This document shows positions 38,887-51,400 of a stretch of 64,000 nt of DNA, piece by piece. This DNA comes from Babylonia areolata. Lineage: Eukaryota > Mollusca > Gastropoda > Neogastropoda > Buccinidae. Each line of letters begins with the position of its first letter. The stretch's first letter is position 1. Made by a program: the position numbers and the translations under genes. A model generated the notes under the pieces. It ran no database searches. It was not told the DNA's origin and worked only from the letters and a program-made list of their open reading frames with translations. The stretch is from positions 14,348,802 through 14,412,801 of the forward strand of contig NC_134901.1 of NCBI RefSeq assembly GCF_041734735.1. The letters run 5' to 3'.

Positions 38887-39224
38887 TACGGTGGGCGGTG
38901 GAGTTGGGGACTGGCTGTGTATCTGAGAGAGATAGAGACAGACAGACAGACAGACAGAGGGGGGTTGGGGGGGGGGGGGGGGGAGAAGAAATGTAAACCT
39001 CCTCACACAACAGGTACGAAATCAGATATGTCGTCTCATTCTGTCTTCGTGTTTTCATCGCTCAAGTTCAGATAACGGGGACCGGGGTTGGAGGTGTACA
39101 TACTGTTTTCCCCGAAGGGGACTGAGCCAGCAAAAGAGGCCGTGCCAATGATTATTGTCTTACTACAATTAACTTTGGGGATTAAGGATGCAGCAGATCA
39201 GCTGACGGCATATGACTATCGGTC
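33946..39224. other. Intergenic, many long microsatellites
   Basis: It holds (GT)n at 34117-34162, 35270-35325 and 35454-35522 (the last running into (GA)n to 35547), a GT/GA/CAGA compound at 36537-36625, GT then poly-G at 36912-36975, (CA)n at 38515-38598 and (GA)n at 38841-38883, with poly-G at 38961-38983. At 34214-34291 a TGTAAAGCACCTAGAGCAG...(ATT)n segment looks like a repeat 3' end, and 35333-35370 (AAGACAAGACAAATGG) looks like a LINE or SINE tail. No host exon is recognised. Confidence 0.55.
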
Positions 39225-39460
39225 AAGGGGGCTTCAGGACAGTCGACGTTGGTCCCCGAAGACCAACTCGCCCCCAAGGCTGCAGCACTATAAGCCAGTG
39301 CATTGTCTTGCCTCTTACTAGTTTGAGAGTTAAAGTCCCTCGCAAAAGACAAAGTTGTAACTGAATTCCCATTGCGGTGGAAAAACCATTGATCACACAG
39401 CTCTCACTTTGGTGTTGGCCCAACTGTCAGTCTCTGATATCAGCCAAGCGTTGAGGCCCA
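39225..39460 (+). repeat. Repeat family C, partial copy
   Basis: It shares GG.TTCAGGACAGTCG, CCCCCAAGGCTGCAGCACTA, GTCTTGCCTC, GTTTGAGAGTTAAAGTCC, CCATTGATCACACAGCT and TGGTGTTGGCCCAACTG with the 12455 and 31075 copies. The left third of the family is missing or too diverged to align by eye. Confidence 0.7.
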
Positions 39461-39719
39461 GATCTTGACATCATGCAGAGTTATATGGGGGGTTGTCTGT
39501 AGCCACGGTAAGCCCCTAAATCATAACACTGCACATTAAGAAGATAACATTGTAGTTAACCGGAGCGTACCCCGGCGGTGACGAGGTAATAAAAACTGCG
39601 TATCTGTGAAAGCAGATCTTTACAAACTTACTCTCTCCAGAGATATGCACTCACTGACCTCACTTTCGCTTCTCAAGGTGCAGACACCGGGCGATTCCAC
39701 AACATGCAGTGTCTTGTTC

Positions 39720-40079
39720 TTTTTCTTCTTCTGCGTTCACTCGTATGCACACGAGTGGGCTTTTACGTGTATGACCGTTTTTACCCCGCCATGTAGGCAG
39801 CCATACTCCGTTTTCGGGGGTGTGCATGCTGGGTATGTTCTAGTTTCCATAACCCACCGAACGCTGACATAGATTACAGGATCTTTAACGTGCGTATTTG
39901 ATCTTCTGCATGCATATACACACGAAGGGGGTTCAGGCACTAGCAGGTCTGCGCATATGTTGACCTGGGAGATCGTAAAAATCTCCACTCTTTACCCACC
40001 AGGCGCCGTCACCGTGATTCGAACCCGGGACCCTCAGATTGACAGTCCAACGCTTCAACCACTCGGCTATTGCGCCCGT
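39720..40079 (-). mobile_element. tRNA-derived SINE family A, clean insertion
   Basis: This is a 360-bp full-length copy on the - strand with a 13-bp perfect target duplication CAGTGTCTTGTTC (39707-39719 and 40080-40092). The tRNA-like head (GCCGAGTGGTTGAAGCG, GGGTTCGAATCACGG) is at the right end and the GAAGAAG-type tail at the left. Body blocks match the 31155 and 46760 copies. The clean duplication points to a recent, LINE-driven insertion. Confidence 0.92.
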
Positions 40080-40092
40080 CAGTGTCTTGTTC

Positions 40093-40341
40093 AAAAACGC
40101 AGACAATAACAACTTCATTAGTTGCATAACAGTCGAATGAGCACAGTTTCCTTAGATATCTTCAGAGTTTGTCGCGGGTCCTTTTCACTAACAAGAGACA
40201 GCTGTATGTATGGCTTTCAGTTCTGTCTCAACGCCCTTTCAGAACTTGAAAACAGGCCTGCAACTGCAGCAATAACGATAGCAACCCATTACCCCTCATG
40301 CATTGTCTTCTCGTGCACTGACGCACGTGCGCGCACTCCAG

Positions 40342-40393
<52 letters not shown>

Positions 40394-40911
40394 GAGACAT
40401 GTTTGGACCTCTTCCGTGGTGTCCTAAGTGGACTGTTCTTTCTGGCTGTTCAGTCATGATCATAATGCTGCAAGTTTAGTTTGACGATTACCTACAAGAA
40501 TTTAAGCTTTAAGTCACACTGACTCCATCTAGATTTTTGTACTGTTTCACATTCTTGTCACAACGAGGAAAATTCTTCAGTTGTCGGTGTTCAATTGAAA
40601 GTCCATGAGTTTGTACGAGAGAGGGCGCCCCCTCCTCCGTCCCCCACCGTGGAACTGCATTCATATACATGCTGGCTTTTCATGTCTGCATACTATTATT
40701 ATGATGATCATATGCTGTTTGTTGTCTTGTGAAGGTGGACCTTCCTCTGTACAGTATTTTTTCAAGGAAAAACAGTCTCGTTACTGCCGCCGGTGCGCCC
40801 TTCGAGTCGGTTTCCGCACAGTAAGCACGGTACGTCACTTTATCGCTTCCTCTGAAACTCAGAGACTAGCACCCAGACTGCCCTCAGTCAAGATCAACTG
40901 AGGTGTAGGGG

Positions 40912-40971
<60 letters not shown>

Positions 40972-41233
40972 TCAGGAAAGAATGTCGGGCCATGCACGAG
41001 TCCGGCGCTCAGGTGACCGGACTCGGACGTGACGGACGGACGCGGCTGTGCGAGCATGTCTCAACAGATGAGTTCAAAAGTTTTGATAATGAACTTGATA
41101 AGTCACGGAACTGCCGGCTTGGCCGAAACACACACACACACTGACACACACAGTCACACACACACGGACGTACATCAGTTAAAAATTGAGGTAAACATCA
41201 TAGGCCAGGAAATTTAGATTAAAATTTGCGTTA
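40093..41233. other. Intergenic, GT microsatellites
   Basis: CT then GT at 40341-40391, (GT)n at 40914-40969 and short CA tracts at 41128-41165. Otherwise nothing recognised. Confidence 0.6.
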
Positions 41234-44099
41234 GGTCAAAATGTCTGCAACAAAACCGTTCTTTTTACGATAAAATAGAAAAAATCATACTGATCACACT
41301 GATATAAAGTTGGCCACTATTGGGGGGCGGGAACATAGGTAGATTTTGATTTTTAATGTCCAGAATCGAATATTTTTATTGCTTCTGCCTGTGCGAGAGC
41401 GCCTTACAGAGTCGCAAGGCAAGCACAGGCGAAGGTTACGCGGTATAAGGGGTCGCCAGAGGAAAGCGTTCAGCGCGGTACAGTACATGTGACTGACTGC
41501 TGCCGCGCTGATGCTGATCTGTGAGCAGGTCACTGAATCTGAGCAGTAAGCTAGGAACAGAGCTCTTTCGGGTCAAAAGGAAACAAACATTTTCAATTTC
41601 ATGTATTTTATACTAAAGTGGTAGAAGACGCAAATCCGTTTTTATGAATGTTTTCCAGTTTCCTACCATTCATGACATATCATAAAGAATGAAATCAGTA
41701 TCATACCGACTGCAAAGGTGAATTTACGAAGGCAGCACGGGATCATTTAGTTCGTAAGTACAATTTTGTTGATATTTTACGCAATGCACAACTTGGATAT
41801 ACTCCATGCTCCGCTTATTAACGTGTAGAATATAAATATCTAAATATGTGTTAAACCGTTTCGGTTTCAGTGAACATTATCGGCGCTATGTACAGACAAT
41901 AAATTGGGAAACTATGGAGGGCAGATGATGGCAAAGTTGAACATCACGTCTTGATGTGAAAAGAACGGTATGAAATACATATTTTTCTTTGGAAATGAAC
42001 CGGTATTTGCAAATGTGACTCACGAACCCTGGCGCAGTAGACGTCGATTTAGCGTGGGATATTAATAATAATCATAATGATAACAATGGATCATAAATCT
42101 TATTAATGATTATGTAAAGCTTTCTTGTAACACGTGTAACATTGAATCCAAGTTACCTAAACTAACTTTCCCGACGCAGATGTTTGAATTACTGGATTTA
42201 TAATAATGATAGTAATGAATCTATCACGCGATCCTCAGCCAGTGCAATGCATTCAAACAAAGCTTGTGCAAAATTATGTATTTTATTAATGATTACCTAA
42301 AACATTAGAACATATGTAACATGGAACCCAAAATACCTAAACTAACTCCCCCACCCTGGATGATTTTATTTTTCAGGAACACTGCAGGCACTCCATTTTC
42401 ACATCAATTCTCCCCAGTGTTTCGTTCCACACTTCGTCTGTCTTGTGAACTGATAAACTACATCATTTCATGATAAAACTTCACCAGACAGCAAAAGCCA
42501 AAATCAAGGTAATTTAAGGGGGTGATTTTCTACTTTGAACTTTCTTGTTTGGTGCTTTTGATGCAACAAGTCTTCAACTGAAAACAGCCTTACTGAACTA
42601 CATGCGTTGACTTGGTTCAAAATCTTACGCCAGTATCCGTATATTACCGCATCTCGCCATGTGTCAGAAACAGTGATTGTGTCTAAACTTAATCGGATCA
42701 GAGATAAATGTACAAACAAACCATAACAACGACGAAATTAACATACACAGTTTTGTTGTTGTTGTTTTTTGTTTTTTTTAATATAGCAACCACGGGGTGC
42801 GAATGAACATATCGGAGATTTCCGTGTAACATATGTACATCTCACACACTGTCGGAAACAGCACATTCTCTGAATCTGTGTTCAAACACACACGATTGAA
42901 GGGTGTTTGTCAAACCGATTTACGCTTTCCCGCGATGAATCCGCATGATTTATGTGGAAACAGTTCTAAATTTGTTTACATGTATATTTTTATTGGGTCG
43001 TTTACATGCACAGAAGTAACACAGAAAAGCGGAGCTGAAAAGTAATGTGCGACGTCGATTGCATTTAAATAGTTGAATAATCATTGTAAACACATGTTTA
43101 TACTGAATCAGACTGAGAGACCCCCATTTCCAACAAAGTTCTGGAGACTGACCCATTTTCATTTTCCAGGCAGTCTTTGCTCTTCATGACTATCTGTTGC
43201 ACTTCATTTTGCCACCTTCATACTCCAGCCAGATACATTTTCTTTCCCATGCTAAACCGACGTGTCTACTGCGGCAGGGTTCGTGAGCCACATTAGCAAA
43301 TACCGCTTCATTTCCAAAGAAAAAAAAATTCATACCGTTCTTTTTTACATCAAGACATGAGACATGATGTTGGTCGATTTTGCCACCATCTGCCTTCCAT
43401 GCTTTCTGAATTAATTGTCTGGACAGTGCTCCGACAATGTTCATTGAAACTAACCTAGTTAACAGGTATTGAGATATTCATATACTACACGTTAATAAGC
43501 AGAGCATGAAGTATTTCCCAGTTGTGCATTGCGTAAAATGTCAACATAATTGTTCCTGCGAACTAAATGATCCCGTGCTGCCTTCGTAAATTCACCTTTG
43601 CAGTCGTTATAATACCGATTTCATTCTTTATGAAATGTCAGGACTGGTAAGAAACTGTAAAACATTCATAAAAGCAAACTTGCGTTTTCTACAGATTTAT
43701 TATGTAATAGATGAAATTAAAAAAAATTGTTTCCTTTTGACCCCAAAGATTTCTCTTATTTTCTGTATGGTATCTGTCATTTGCCGCTGTGACCTACTAA
43801 CGGAGGTATAGGATAGCATCAGCGCGGCAGCAGTCAGCCACAAGTACTGTACCGCGCTAAACGCTTTCCTTGGCGACCCCTTATAACGCGCTTGCGTAAC
43901 CGTGGCTTGCTCATGCCTTGCGGATCTTTGTAAGGCGCTCTCTCATGGCCAAACTAATGTGTGAGAAATAATTATTAAAAATCAAAATCTAATCATGTTC
44001 CCGCCCACCTACAGCGGTCAAGTTTATATCAGCGTGATCAGTATGATTTATTCTATTTTATCGTGAAAAGAACACAGTTTTGTTGCAGACATTTTGACC
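41234..44099. repeat. Large inverted repeat (arms about 830-850 bp, spacer about 1.2 kb)
   Basis: The left arm (41234-42062) is repeated in reverse at 43247-44099. Matching landmarks, left versus reverse complement of right: GGTCAAAATGTCTGCAACAA at both outer ends, ATCATACTGATCAC, GGCGGGAACAT, TTTGATTTTTAAT, GCGCGGTACAGTAC/GCGCGGTACAGTAC, GCAGCACGGGATCATTTAGT and, near the inner end, ACGAACCCTG. The arms have diverged by many substitutions and small indels. This could be a DNA transposon with very long terminal inverted repeats or two head-to-head copies of one element. The spacer also holds a diverged direct repeat of about 85 bp (42095-42182 and 42275-42362, both with TACCTAAACTAACT). Confidence 0.85.
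43190..43444 (-). pseudogene. Possible transposase zinc-finger fragment in the inverted repeat
   Basis: An 84-codon frame in the right arm contains FGNEAVFANVAHEP and then HVGLAWERKCIWLEYEGGK followed by MKC. The last part resembles the start of TTF/BED-like zinc fingers in hAT-type transposases (a Trp-Leu-x-Tyr stretch followed by Met-x-Cys). The left arm carries the same sequence with stops. The frame ends right after MKCNR, so the rest of the finger is missing. The resemblance is weak and I cannot exclude chance. Confidence 0.3.
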
Positions 44100-44979
44100 A
44101 TTTTTTATCAGTCCTGGACTATCATTGCCCGGGCGCACGATCGCCGGCCGGGCGACTGATAAGCCGCCATCACTGAGTTTCGACACACACCGTGATACTT
44201 GGAACACTGCACACACTCTCCCTCACACACACACACACACTGACACACACACATGATGACGCACACTTCAACGCCGCCGGGCAAACAGCCCGGGCAAAAA
44301 AGTAGTCAACTTCAACTTTTTCTTGACCAATGGTGCACACACTATCTCTGTTTCTCTCTTCGCCCCGTCTCTCCCCGTCTGACAGTGCACATGCATCTGG
44401 AGACTGACGCAAAGGCGGCGGGCTACTCGTCAGTGTATTGGATAATGATTCGTCGTTATCATATAATGTGTACTGACACGCATGGTGACACTGACAAATA
44501 CAGCGGGGATACACACAGCGAGTGCAACGCGCATATACTATGTATGTGCGTGTGTGCAACTATATTGATGACACATTCGCGCACATTCTCGATCTGGGTC
44601 TGACGCCGTGAACTGAAATCTGGACCGATACTTGCAGTGCTGTGTTTAGGATAATGCTGTGCTTACTCAGAAAGACATCACGAACTGCGAGTTGCAAGGC
44701 CAATATTGTAAGGGTTGAAGTGCAACTGACTCAATTATTCAGTGCTGAAGGCAGTGTGCACCCCCGGCCGGCGCACTGGTAAGCAGGCCATGAAAAAAAG
44801 TTTACAAGTAATCCGTCTATTAAGCCTGGGCTAACACTTTATATTCAAACATCACCAAAACCAAACCAGTGCATTGCCTTTTTTTCCCCCTTCAAACCCA
44901 ACGCATTAATTATTTCATTTAATTATTTTTGCAAAATCCAGTTTCCGACGAGTTCGTGACAAAAAACTGACCGCAGGCG
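44100..44979. other. Upstream flank of RBL1, nothing recognised
   Basis: No exon is seen. Short CA tracts lie at 44226-44250. CpG density rises toward the right. Confidence 0.55.
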
Positions 44980-45329
44980 AAAAAAGAGCGTTGGGGCGCG
45001 GCGGGGTCACGAAGAGGTCATCGCTGTGGCCTCTTCCCCGGCCCTCATCCACAGCGCTGCAGCAGTCCGACACAGCACCCACAGCACTCTGACTGCAGTG
45101 CACTACACACCGGGAAAATGCGGCAGGGGAGGGTGGGTGGTGCAGCGAAACCGCCTCTGTAGCCAGCTCCTCGGAACATGTTACAGCCGTTTTCCCGCCA
45201 CGGGTCCCGTTCAATCAGTGCTGTGTTTGTGTGTGTACCAAGTGGGGCACGCACGAGGCTGGCGTAGCGGCAGCCATTGGTCACACTGTATAGTCAACTT
45301 CCCCTCCACTTCACAATCGACACTTCAAC
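44980..45329 (+). promoter_or_regulatory. RBL1: CpG-rich RBL1 promoter and 5' UTR region
   Basis: The 350 bp before the start codon are clearly richer in C, G and CpG than the surrounding DNA, as in a CpG-island-type promoter. The region contains a perfect E2F consensus (45191-45198), an inverted CCAAT box (ATTGG, 45276-45280) and a weak TATA-like TGTATAG (45287-45293). The transcription start cannot be placed from sequence alone; somewhere between the E2F site and about 45310 would be usual. Confidence 0.6.
45190..45199 (+). promoter_or_regulatory. E2F binding site
   Basis: TTTTCCCGCC contains TTTCCCGC, which fits the E2F consensus TTTSSCGC exactly. It lies 131 bp before the RBL1 start codon. 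Mammalian p107 promoters are E2F-regulated and pocket proteins repress E2F, so this suggests the same feedback loop. Function is inferred. Confidence 0.55.
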
Positions 45330-45467
45330 ATGGGGCTGTCGGAGGAGGGCGAGGAGAGTATCCTCCACCGATTTGAAGAGTTATGTCTCGACTTGAACAT
45401 GGATACTAACGCTAAGGAGGAGGCGCTGCAAAACTACCAGAGGATCCAGACCAACTTTACCCTGGAG
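45330..45467 (+). CDS. RBL1: RBL1 exon 1 (start codon)
   Basis: It encodes 46 residues, from MGLSEEGEESILHRF through ELCLDLNMD to QTNFTLE, matching the opening helix of p107/p130 (human p130 has ELCSELNMD). Phase 0 exit into GTAAAC. An acidic N-terminus of about a dozen residues precedes the conserved part. Confidence 0.93.
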
Positions 45468-48400
45468 GTAAACTGTTTCCTTTTTCCTTATGGACGCAGC
45501 CATGTTGGAAATTAAATCGCCCTATTTTGACCCGATTTCCGCGGGTTTCGCTGACCGCTACCGATCGTCTTTGTGGTTGTGAGTTGATGATTTTTGCATG
45601 GACAGATAGGTGAGGGTGGTGGTTTTCCGTGTTTTAGGGGGATCAGCTTCACTGGCTGGCCTGTGCGCTCTACGAGGCGTGCCGCCGAAGCATGGTGCCC
45701 ACAGTGGGAAGAGGGACTTTGGAAGGCAACTGCGTCTCTCTCACACGATTGCTGCGATCAGCAAAATTTAGGTGAGCAGCCTGTATTTTTGGGGTGATCT
45801 GGGATGACGTCAACCTGTCACTGGGGGCTGTGGACAGTGGATGTGTGTGGAGGGGGGTAGGGGAGGGGGGCGGCTAGAATCGATGATCATAGCTTGGTGC
45901 AGTCAGTGATCAATGAGCACATTGTCAGTTTCACTTTGCATACATGTGTGTGTGTGTTGACAGCATATTCATGTCAACAAACAGGATCACTATATAGTGA
46001 TATATATACTCCCCTAATCTTTTCATCTCAAAATCATCTTTCACTTTTCCATACTTGTCATTGACTGATTGAGGTTTTTTCTCAGCCAGTGCATGTCAGA
46101 ACACATTGTCGACAACAAACCACAACAGAACAACAAAGAACTTGTAAAGAAAGCTCCACACCAATACACTTAGAAACCATGGCCACAGCAGTTCGCCATT
46201 GTGTGGAAAGCATTATTGATTAATGATTAAGTACCATCAGAAATCAGTGATTGGTCATTAACTAAATGATACTTGCCCAAGTGCTGCAAGTTATTGATTT
46301 GTCATCAAGCACTGCTATTACACCCATTGATCGTGGGGGGTGTGGGGGCTGTTTGAAGAGCAGCTCTAAGTGACTGACTCGGTTTTGTGATTTGATTTGT
46401 GGGTATGTAGCTCATTGCTCAGGGTTATTTTCAAACATGGACCTGTATAAACTAGAAAAGTAAAAACGTAATTTTCCAGAATGAGAGATGGAGAAGTTTA
46501 TCTGGTGATAAATATAAGTTGGAAATAGTGAGTCCCAAGCAGCAATAAATAGGGTGGATAAATGAAGGTAGTTGAAGTAAAATTTTCAAATTTGCAGAAC
46601 CCTCATGTTGGCATATCAAAAGTTTCAGTTGGAATGCACAAACTTGATGACAGGTTTACAGTATCCATTCTGTGTGATGAATGTAACCACTTCTGTCTAA
46701 TTTAAGTTAATTTAGAATACAGTGTGTTTGTGTGTTTTCACTACATACTACATGTGTATCTTCTTCGTCGTTTGTGGGCTGCAACTTACATGTTCACTCT
46801 TATGTACACGAGTGGGCCTTTACGTGTATGACCATTTTTACCCTGCCATGTAGGCAGCTATAATACTCTGTTTTCGGGGTGTGCATGCTTGGTATGTTCT
46901 TGTTTCCGTAACCCGCTGAATGCTAACATGGATTACAGGATCTTTAATGTGCGTATTTGATCTACTGCATGCGTATACACACAAAGGGGGTTCAGGCACA
47001 AGCAGGTCTGCACATATGTTGAGCTTGGAGATTGGAAAAATCTCCGCCCTTTAGCTACCAGGCGCCGTTACTGAGATTCAAACCCGGTACCCTCAGATTG
47101 AAAGTCCAACGCTTTAACCACTTGGCTATTGCGCCCATCAGTGCATGTGTATGCTTGTGTGTGCATGCATGTTTGTATGTCACTGTGTGCCAGGCTGCAT
47201 ACACAGTATTATAGATGTGTGTATCACTGTGCATACAAATTTTGGGGGTTATTATTTTTGTCTGTTAAGATTTTCAAACTTAATGACAGGTTCCTATGGT
47301 GATTCAGTTTCTCATGAAATATTTTTTTTATTTACTGCTTTTAACAGTGTTAGTCTCTTGGGGTTAAATTTTTTTTCCCCCACAATAGGTTTGATCCCTA
47401 TTCTTCTTAAACTCCTGATAAACATTTCACTGAGAATGTGAGATGTGTATACACATATAATGATATATAGTGGTAGTGACAAAGGCGTGCACAAGTATGT
47501 GCAAAACATGTATATATATATATAATATCATTACATGAGGATTGTATGCATGCAATGGATATATTACTGCTATGATATACACAAACACCATCTATTAAGT
47601 ACACACAGACACAATGCACACACACACACTCACACACACACACACACACACAAACACTGTGTCCTATAAATTAGTATAAATATATATTTTTTTATTTTAT
47701 GAATATTTGGAGTAGATGTGTACATATATAATAATATTATATGCATGATCAATACATTTATGTAGGTTGGGGAAAATGATTCATGATACATTTGCTAAAA
47801 AAAAGAAAAAAAAAGTGAACAGTGTAACCAAAATGTCTTTTTCACTTTTAGTAACTGAGCAGCAGGAAGTGTGTTGATCATTATGTAATTTTGTGAGCAA
47901 CTTTCAGTTTGAGTACCTGAGGGAATGGGCTATGATTTTTGTCACTATTACTTTTGTTGGTGTTGTTACAGTTATGTGATATTATCAGGATCTTAGTCTT
48001 GCCTGCTTTATAATAGTAAGTGCACCAGGTTCTACATTGCAGCTACAACCCCCTCCCCTTCCCTGCTTCTCAAATTTTTAGCTCCCCACTCTCATTGCCA
48101 TACCCTCAACTCTTTCTGTTGTCTGTGTTGTTTGCACTGCCATGTCGACATTTGTAGAAAAAAAAACAAGAAAAAAAATATTCCTCTGATTTTTAATGAT
48201 GAGCCAATGTTTACGCAGGCAAGCAGGCTAGCAAACACATAGTACACACTATTCTTATTTATTACTACAGTACTAGTTTTGTACTGATACAGATTATTGG
48301 AAAAAGGCACACACAGAGTAAAACTAAAAGAAAAAAGTCCTGATTGTTGAGTTCATAGCATGCATAAAGCCGCTAGGCAGACAGGCAAAAACAAATAAGG

Positions 48401-51400
48401 AAGAATAACAGGAAAGGAAATTATCTCTGACATTTATGTTCCTGGTTATTGTTACTGTTGTTAGTGTTAATATCACACTAGAATAGTAGAAAGCAGATGT
48501 TAAGTTTGACACCGCTTTTGACAAATTGGAGAGTGAGATAAGCTTGAAGACCGGCATTATTTTGTGTCTAGACTGAAACAGGAATGTTCTGGACATGCAT
48601 ACACGTGTAGCAAACATACAATGATACATGGAGTATTATGCTTTATTTCAGTTTTAGTTTTTCAGATTTCCTTTGGCGGAATACAGACAGAACTGCTGTT
48701 TTGTGGAGATTATTGTGCTGCAATGCATCACCATCCATATTATTAAAAATTCTTCTTTGAGCAAAGATTTTTGGCCATTGACTGATTGAGAACCCCGTTT
48801 TATTACACAACTATGTTACATTCTTTTATTATCATTTGATGGATGGAGCAGACCGCATTTTGTTTAGTCTTTAGTCCTTCCATATGAGAACACTACCACC
48901 TTGGGAATCTGTTAGTACCACAAGAAGGTTTGAAGCAGCTTGTGCACATGTGTTTGGGGGAGGAGTTGGGGATCAGAGTTCCTCATAAATTTGATTACAA
49001 ATCTTGAGGGGTTCATGGACTCCACCCTAATCAAAAAGGGGTCCCAGACTGCCTTCTGAGTGTCACTGATGTTGTACATTCTAATCAAATCAGCATTGAT
49101 CAGCACACATACAAGACAGAAGGTGTGATATATACTAGAAAGTAGGGTGTTTTTTTTTCTCTCTACTCCTTTTACATGTTTGTTTTGGAAATTTTTAGAA
49201 TGCCCCATAGACTTGCCTGGACTGGTGAAAATTCAGTACAGTCTTTCCATTTTTCAAGTGTCAGGGATGAGTTTTTATGCAAGCCAAAAGCCACAGTGAT
49301 GTGTTACTTCCTAGGCAGGCAGGCTGATCTCTTGGCCAGCACCCATTTTGCCAGCTCCTCTTTATTCTGCCAAACATTGTAACAATCTTTTTGACCATTG
49401 TGCTTCCTCAGCGTCAATTGGTCATGTGTGTGAAGGTGTATGTGTGTGTCTGTGTCTGTGTTTCTGTGTGTGTTCACATGTTTGTGTCACTTGTGTGTTG
49501 TACTAGATGCATGATAAATTGCACATCCTGCAGTCTTGGGAGACTATGGAGTACAGTAATGTAGTTGATTTGGGTGATGTTTGTGGTGCAGTATCAGTTG
49601 TGGCTTGACTGGCCTATTAGGATGGTAGTCTTGCATGCTGCGTATTACTGTTTAAAAAAAAAGAAGTCATTATAACATTAATATAAGTATTATGTTTCAA
49701 GATGTATTATAATTATATCACAACTTTTTATTTTAAATGTCAGGAGCTCCTTGCCTGTGAAGTGTTGAGCATCAGTTTATATCAGTTTGCATCATCATCA
49801 TGTTATTATTATTGTCTTATTATCATAGTGTGTGTCACTGTAAATTGTAATGCTCACCAATGGTGACAGGCCTGATCCAGATCTTTTTCTTCTTTTTGTT
49901 GTTGTTGCCCCTGTCATTGTGTGTGGTGGTGACAGACCTGACCCAGTTCTTTTTCTTGTCTTCCTCATTGTGTGTGTGGTGGTGACAGACCTGATCCAGT
50001 TCTTTTTCTTGTCTTCCTCATTGTGTGTGTGGTGGTGACAGACCTGATCCAGTTCTTTTTCTTGTCTGCCTCCCTGTGTGTGTGGTGGTGACAGACCTGA
50101 TCCAGTTCTTTTTCTTGTCTTCCTCATTGTGTGTATGGTGGTGGCAGACCTGATCCAGTTCTTTTTCTTGTCTTCCTCATTGTGTGTGTGGTGGTGGCAG
50201 ACCTGATCCAGTTCTTTTTCTTGTCTTCCTCATTGTGTGTGTGGTGGTGACCTGATTCAGTTCTTTTTCTTGTCTTTCTCATTATGTGTGGTGGTGACAG
50301 ACCTGATCCAGTTCTTTTTCTTGTCTTCCTCATTGTGTGTGTGGTGGTGACAGACCTGATCCAGTTCTTTTTCTTGTCTTCCTCATTGTGTGTGGTGGTG
50401 GTGACAGACCTGATCCAGTTCTTTTTCTTGTCTTCCTCATTGTGTGTATGGTGGTGGCAGACCTGATCCAGTTCTTTTTCTTGTCTTCCTCATTGTGTGT
50501 ATGGTGGTGGCAGACCTGATCCAGTTCTTTTTCTTGTCTTCCTCATTGTGTGTGTGGTGGTGACCTGATTCAGTTCTTTTTCTTGTCTTTCTCATTATGT
50601 GTGGTGGTGACAGACCTGATCCAGTTCTTTTTCTTGTCTTCCTCATTGTGTGTGTGGTGGTGACAGACCTGATCCAGTTCTTTTTCTTGTCTTCCTCATT
50701 GTGTGTGGTGGTGGTGACAGACCTGATCCAGTTCTTTTTCTTGTCTTCCTCATTGTGTGTATGGTGGTGACAGACCTAATCCAGTTCTTTTTCTTGTCTT
50801 CCTCATTATGTGTGGTGGTGACAGACCTAATCAAGTTCTTTTTCTTGTCTTCCTCATTATGTGTGGTGGTGGTGACAGACCTAATCCAGTTCTTTTTCTT
50901 GTCTTCCTCATTGTGTGTATGGTGGTGACAGACCTAATCCAGTTCTTTTTCTTGTCTTCCTCATTGTGTGTATGGTGGTGACAGACCTAATCCAGTTCTT
51001 TTTCTTGTCTTCCTCATTATGTGTGGTGGTGGTGACAGACCTGATCCAGTTCTTTTTCTTGTCTTCCTCATTATGTGTGGTGGTGGTGACAGACCTGATC
51101 CAGTTCTTTTTCTTGTCTTCCTCATTGTGTGTATGGTGGTGACAGACCTGATCCAGTTCTTTTTCTTGTCTTCCTCATTGTGTGTATGGTGGTGACAGAC
51201 CTAATCCAGTTCTTTTTCTTGTCTTCCTCATTATGTGTGGTGGTGGTGACAGACCTGATCCAGTTCTTTTTCTTGTCTTCCTCATTATGTGTGGTGGTGG
51301 TGACAGACCTAATCCAGTTCTTTTTCTTGTCTTCCTCATTGTGTGTATGGTGGTGACAGACCTAATCCAGTTCTTTTTCTTGTCTTCCTCATTATGTGTG

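Noticed and set aside
44977-44990. A second E2F site (GGCGAAAAAAGAG)
   Set aside because: It lacks the two S positions of the consensus; only the site at 45190-45199 fits fully.
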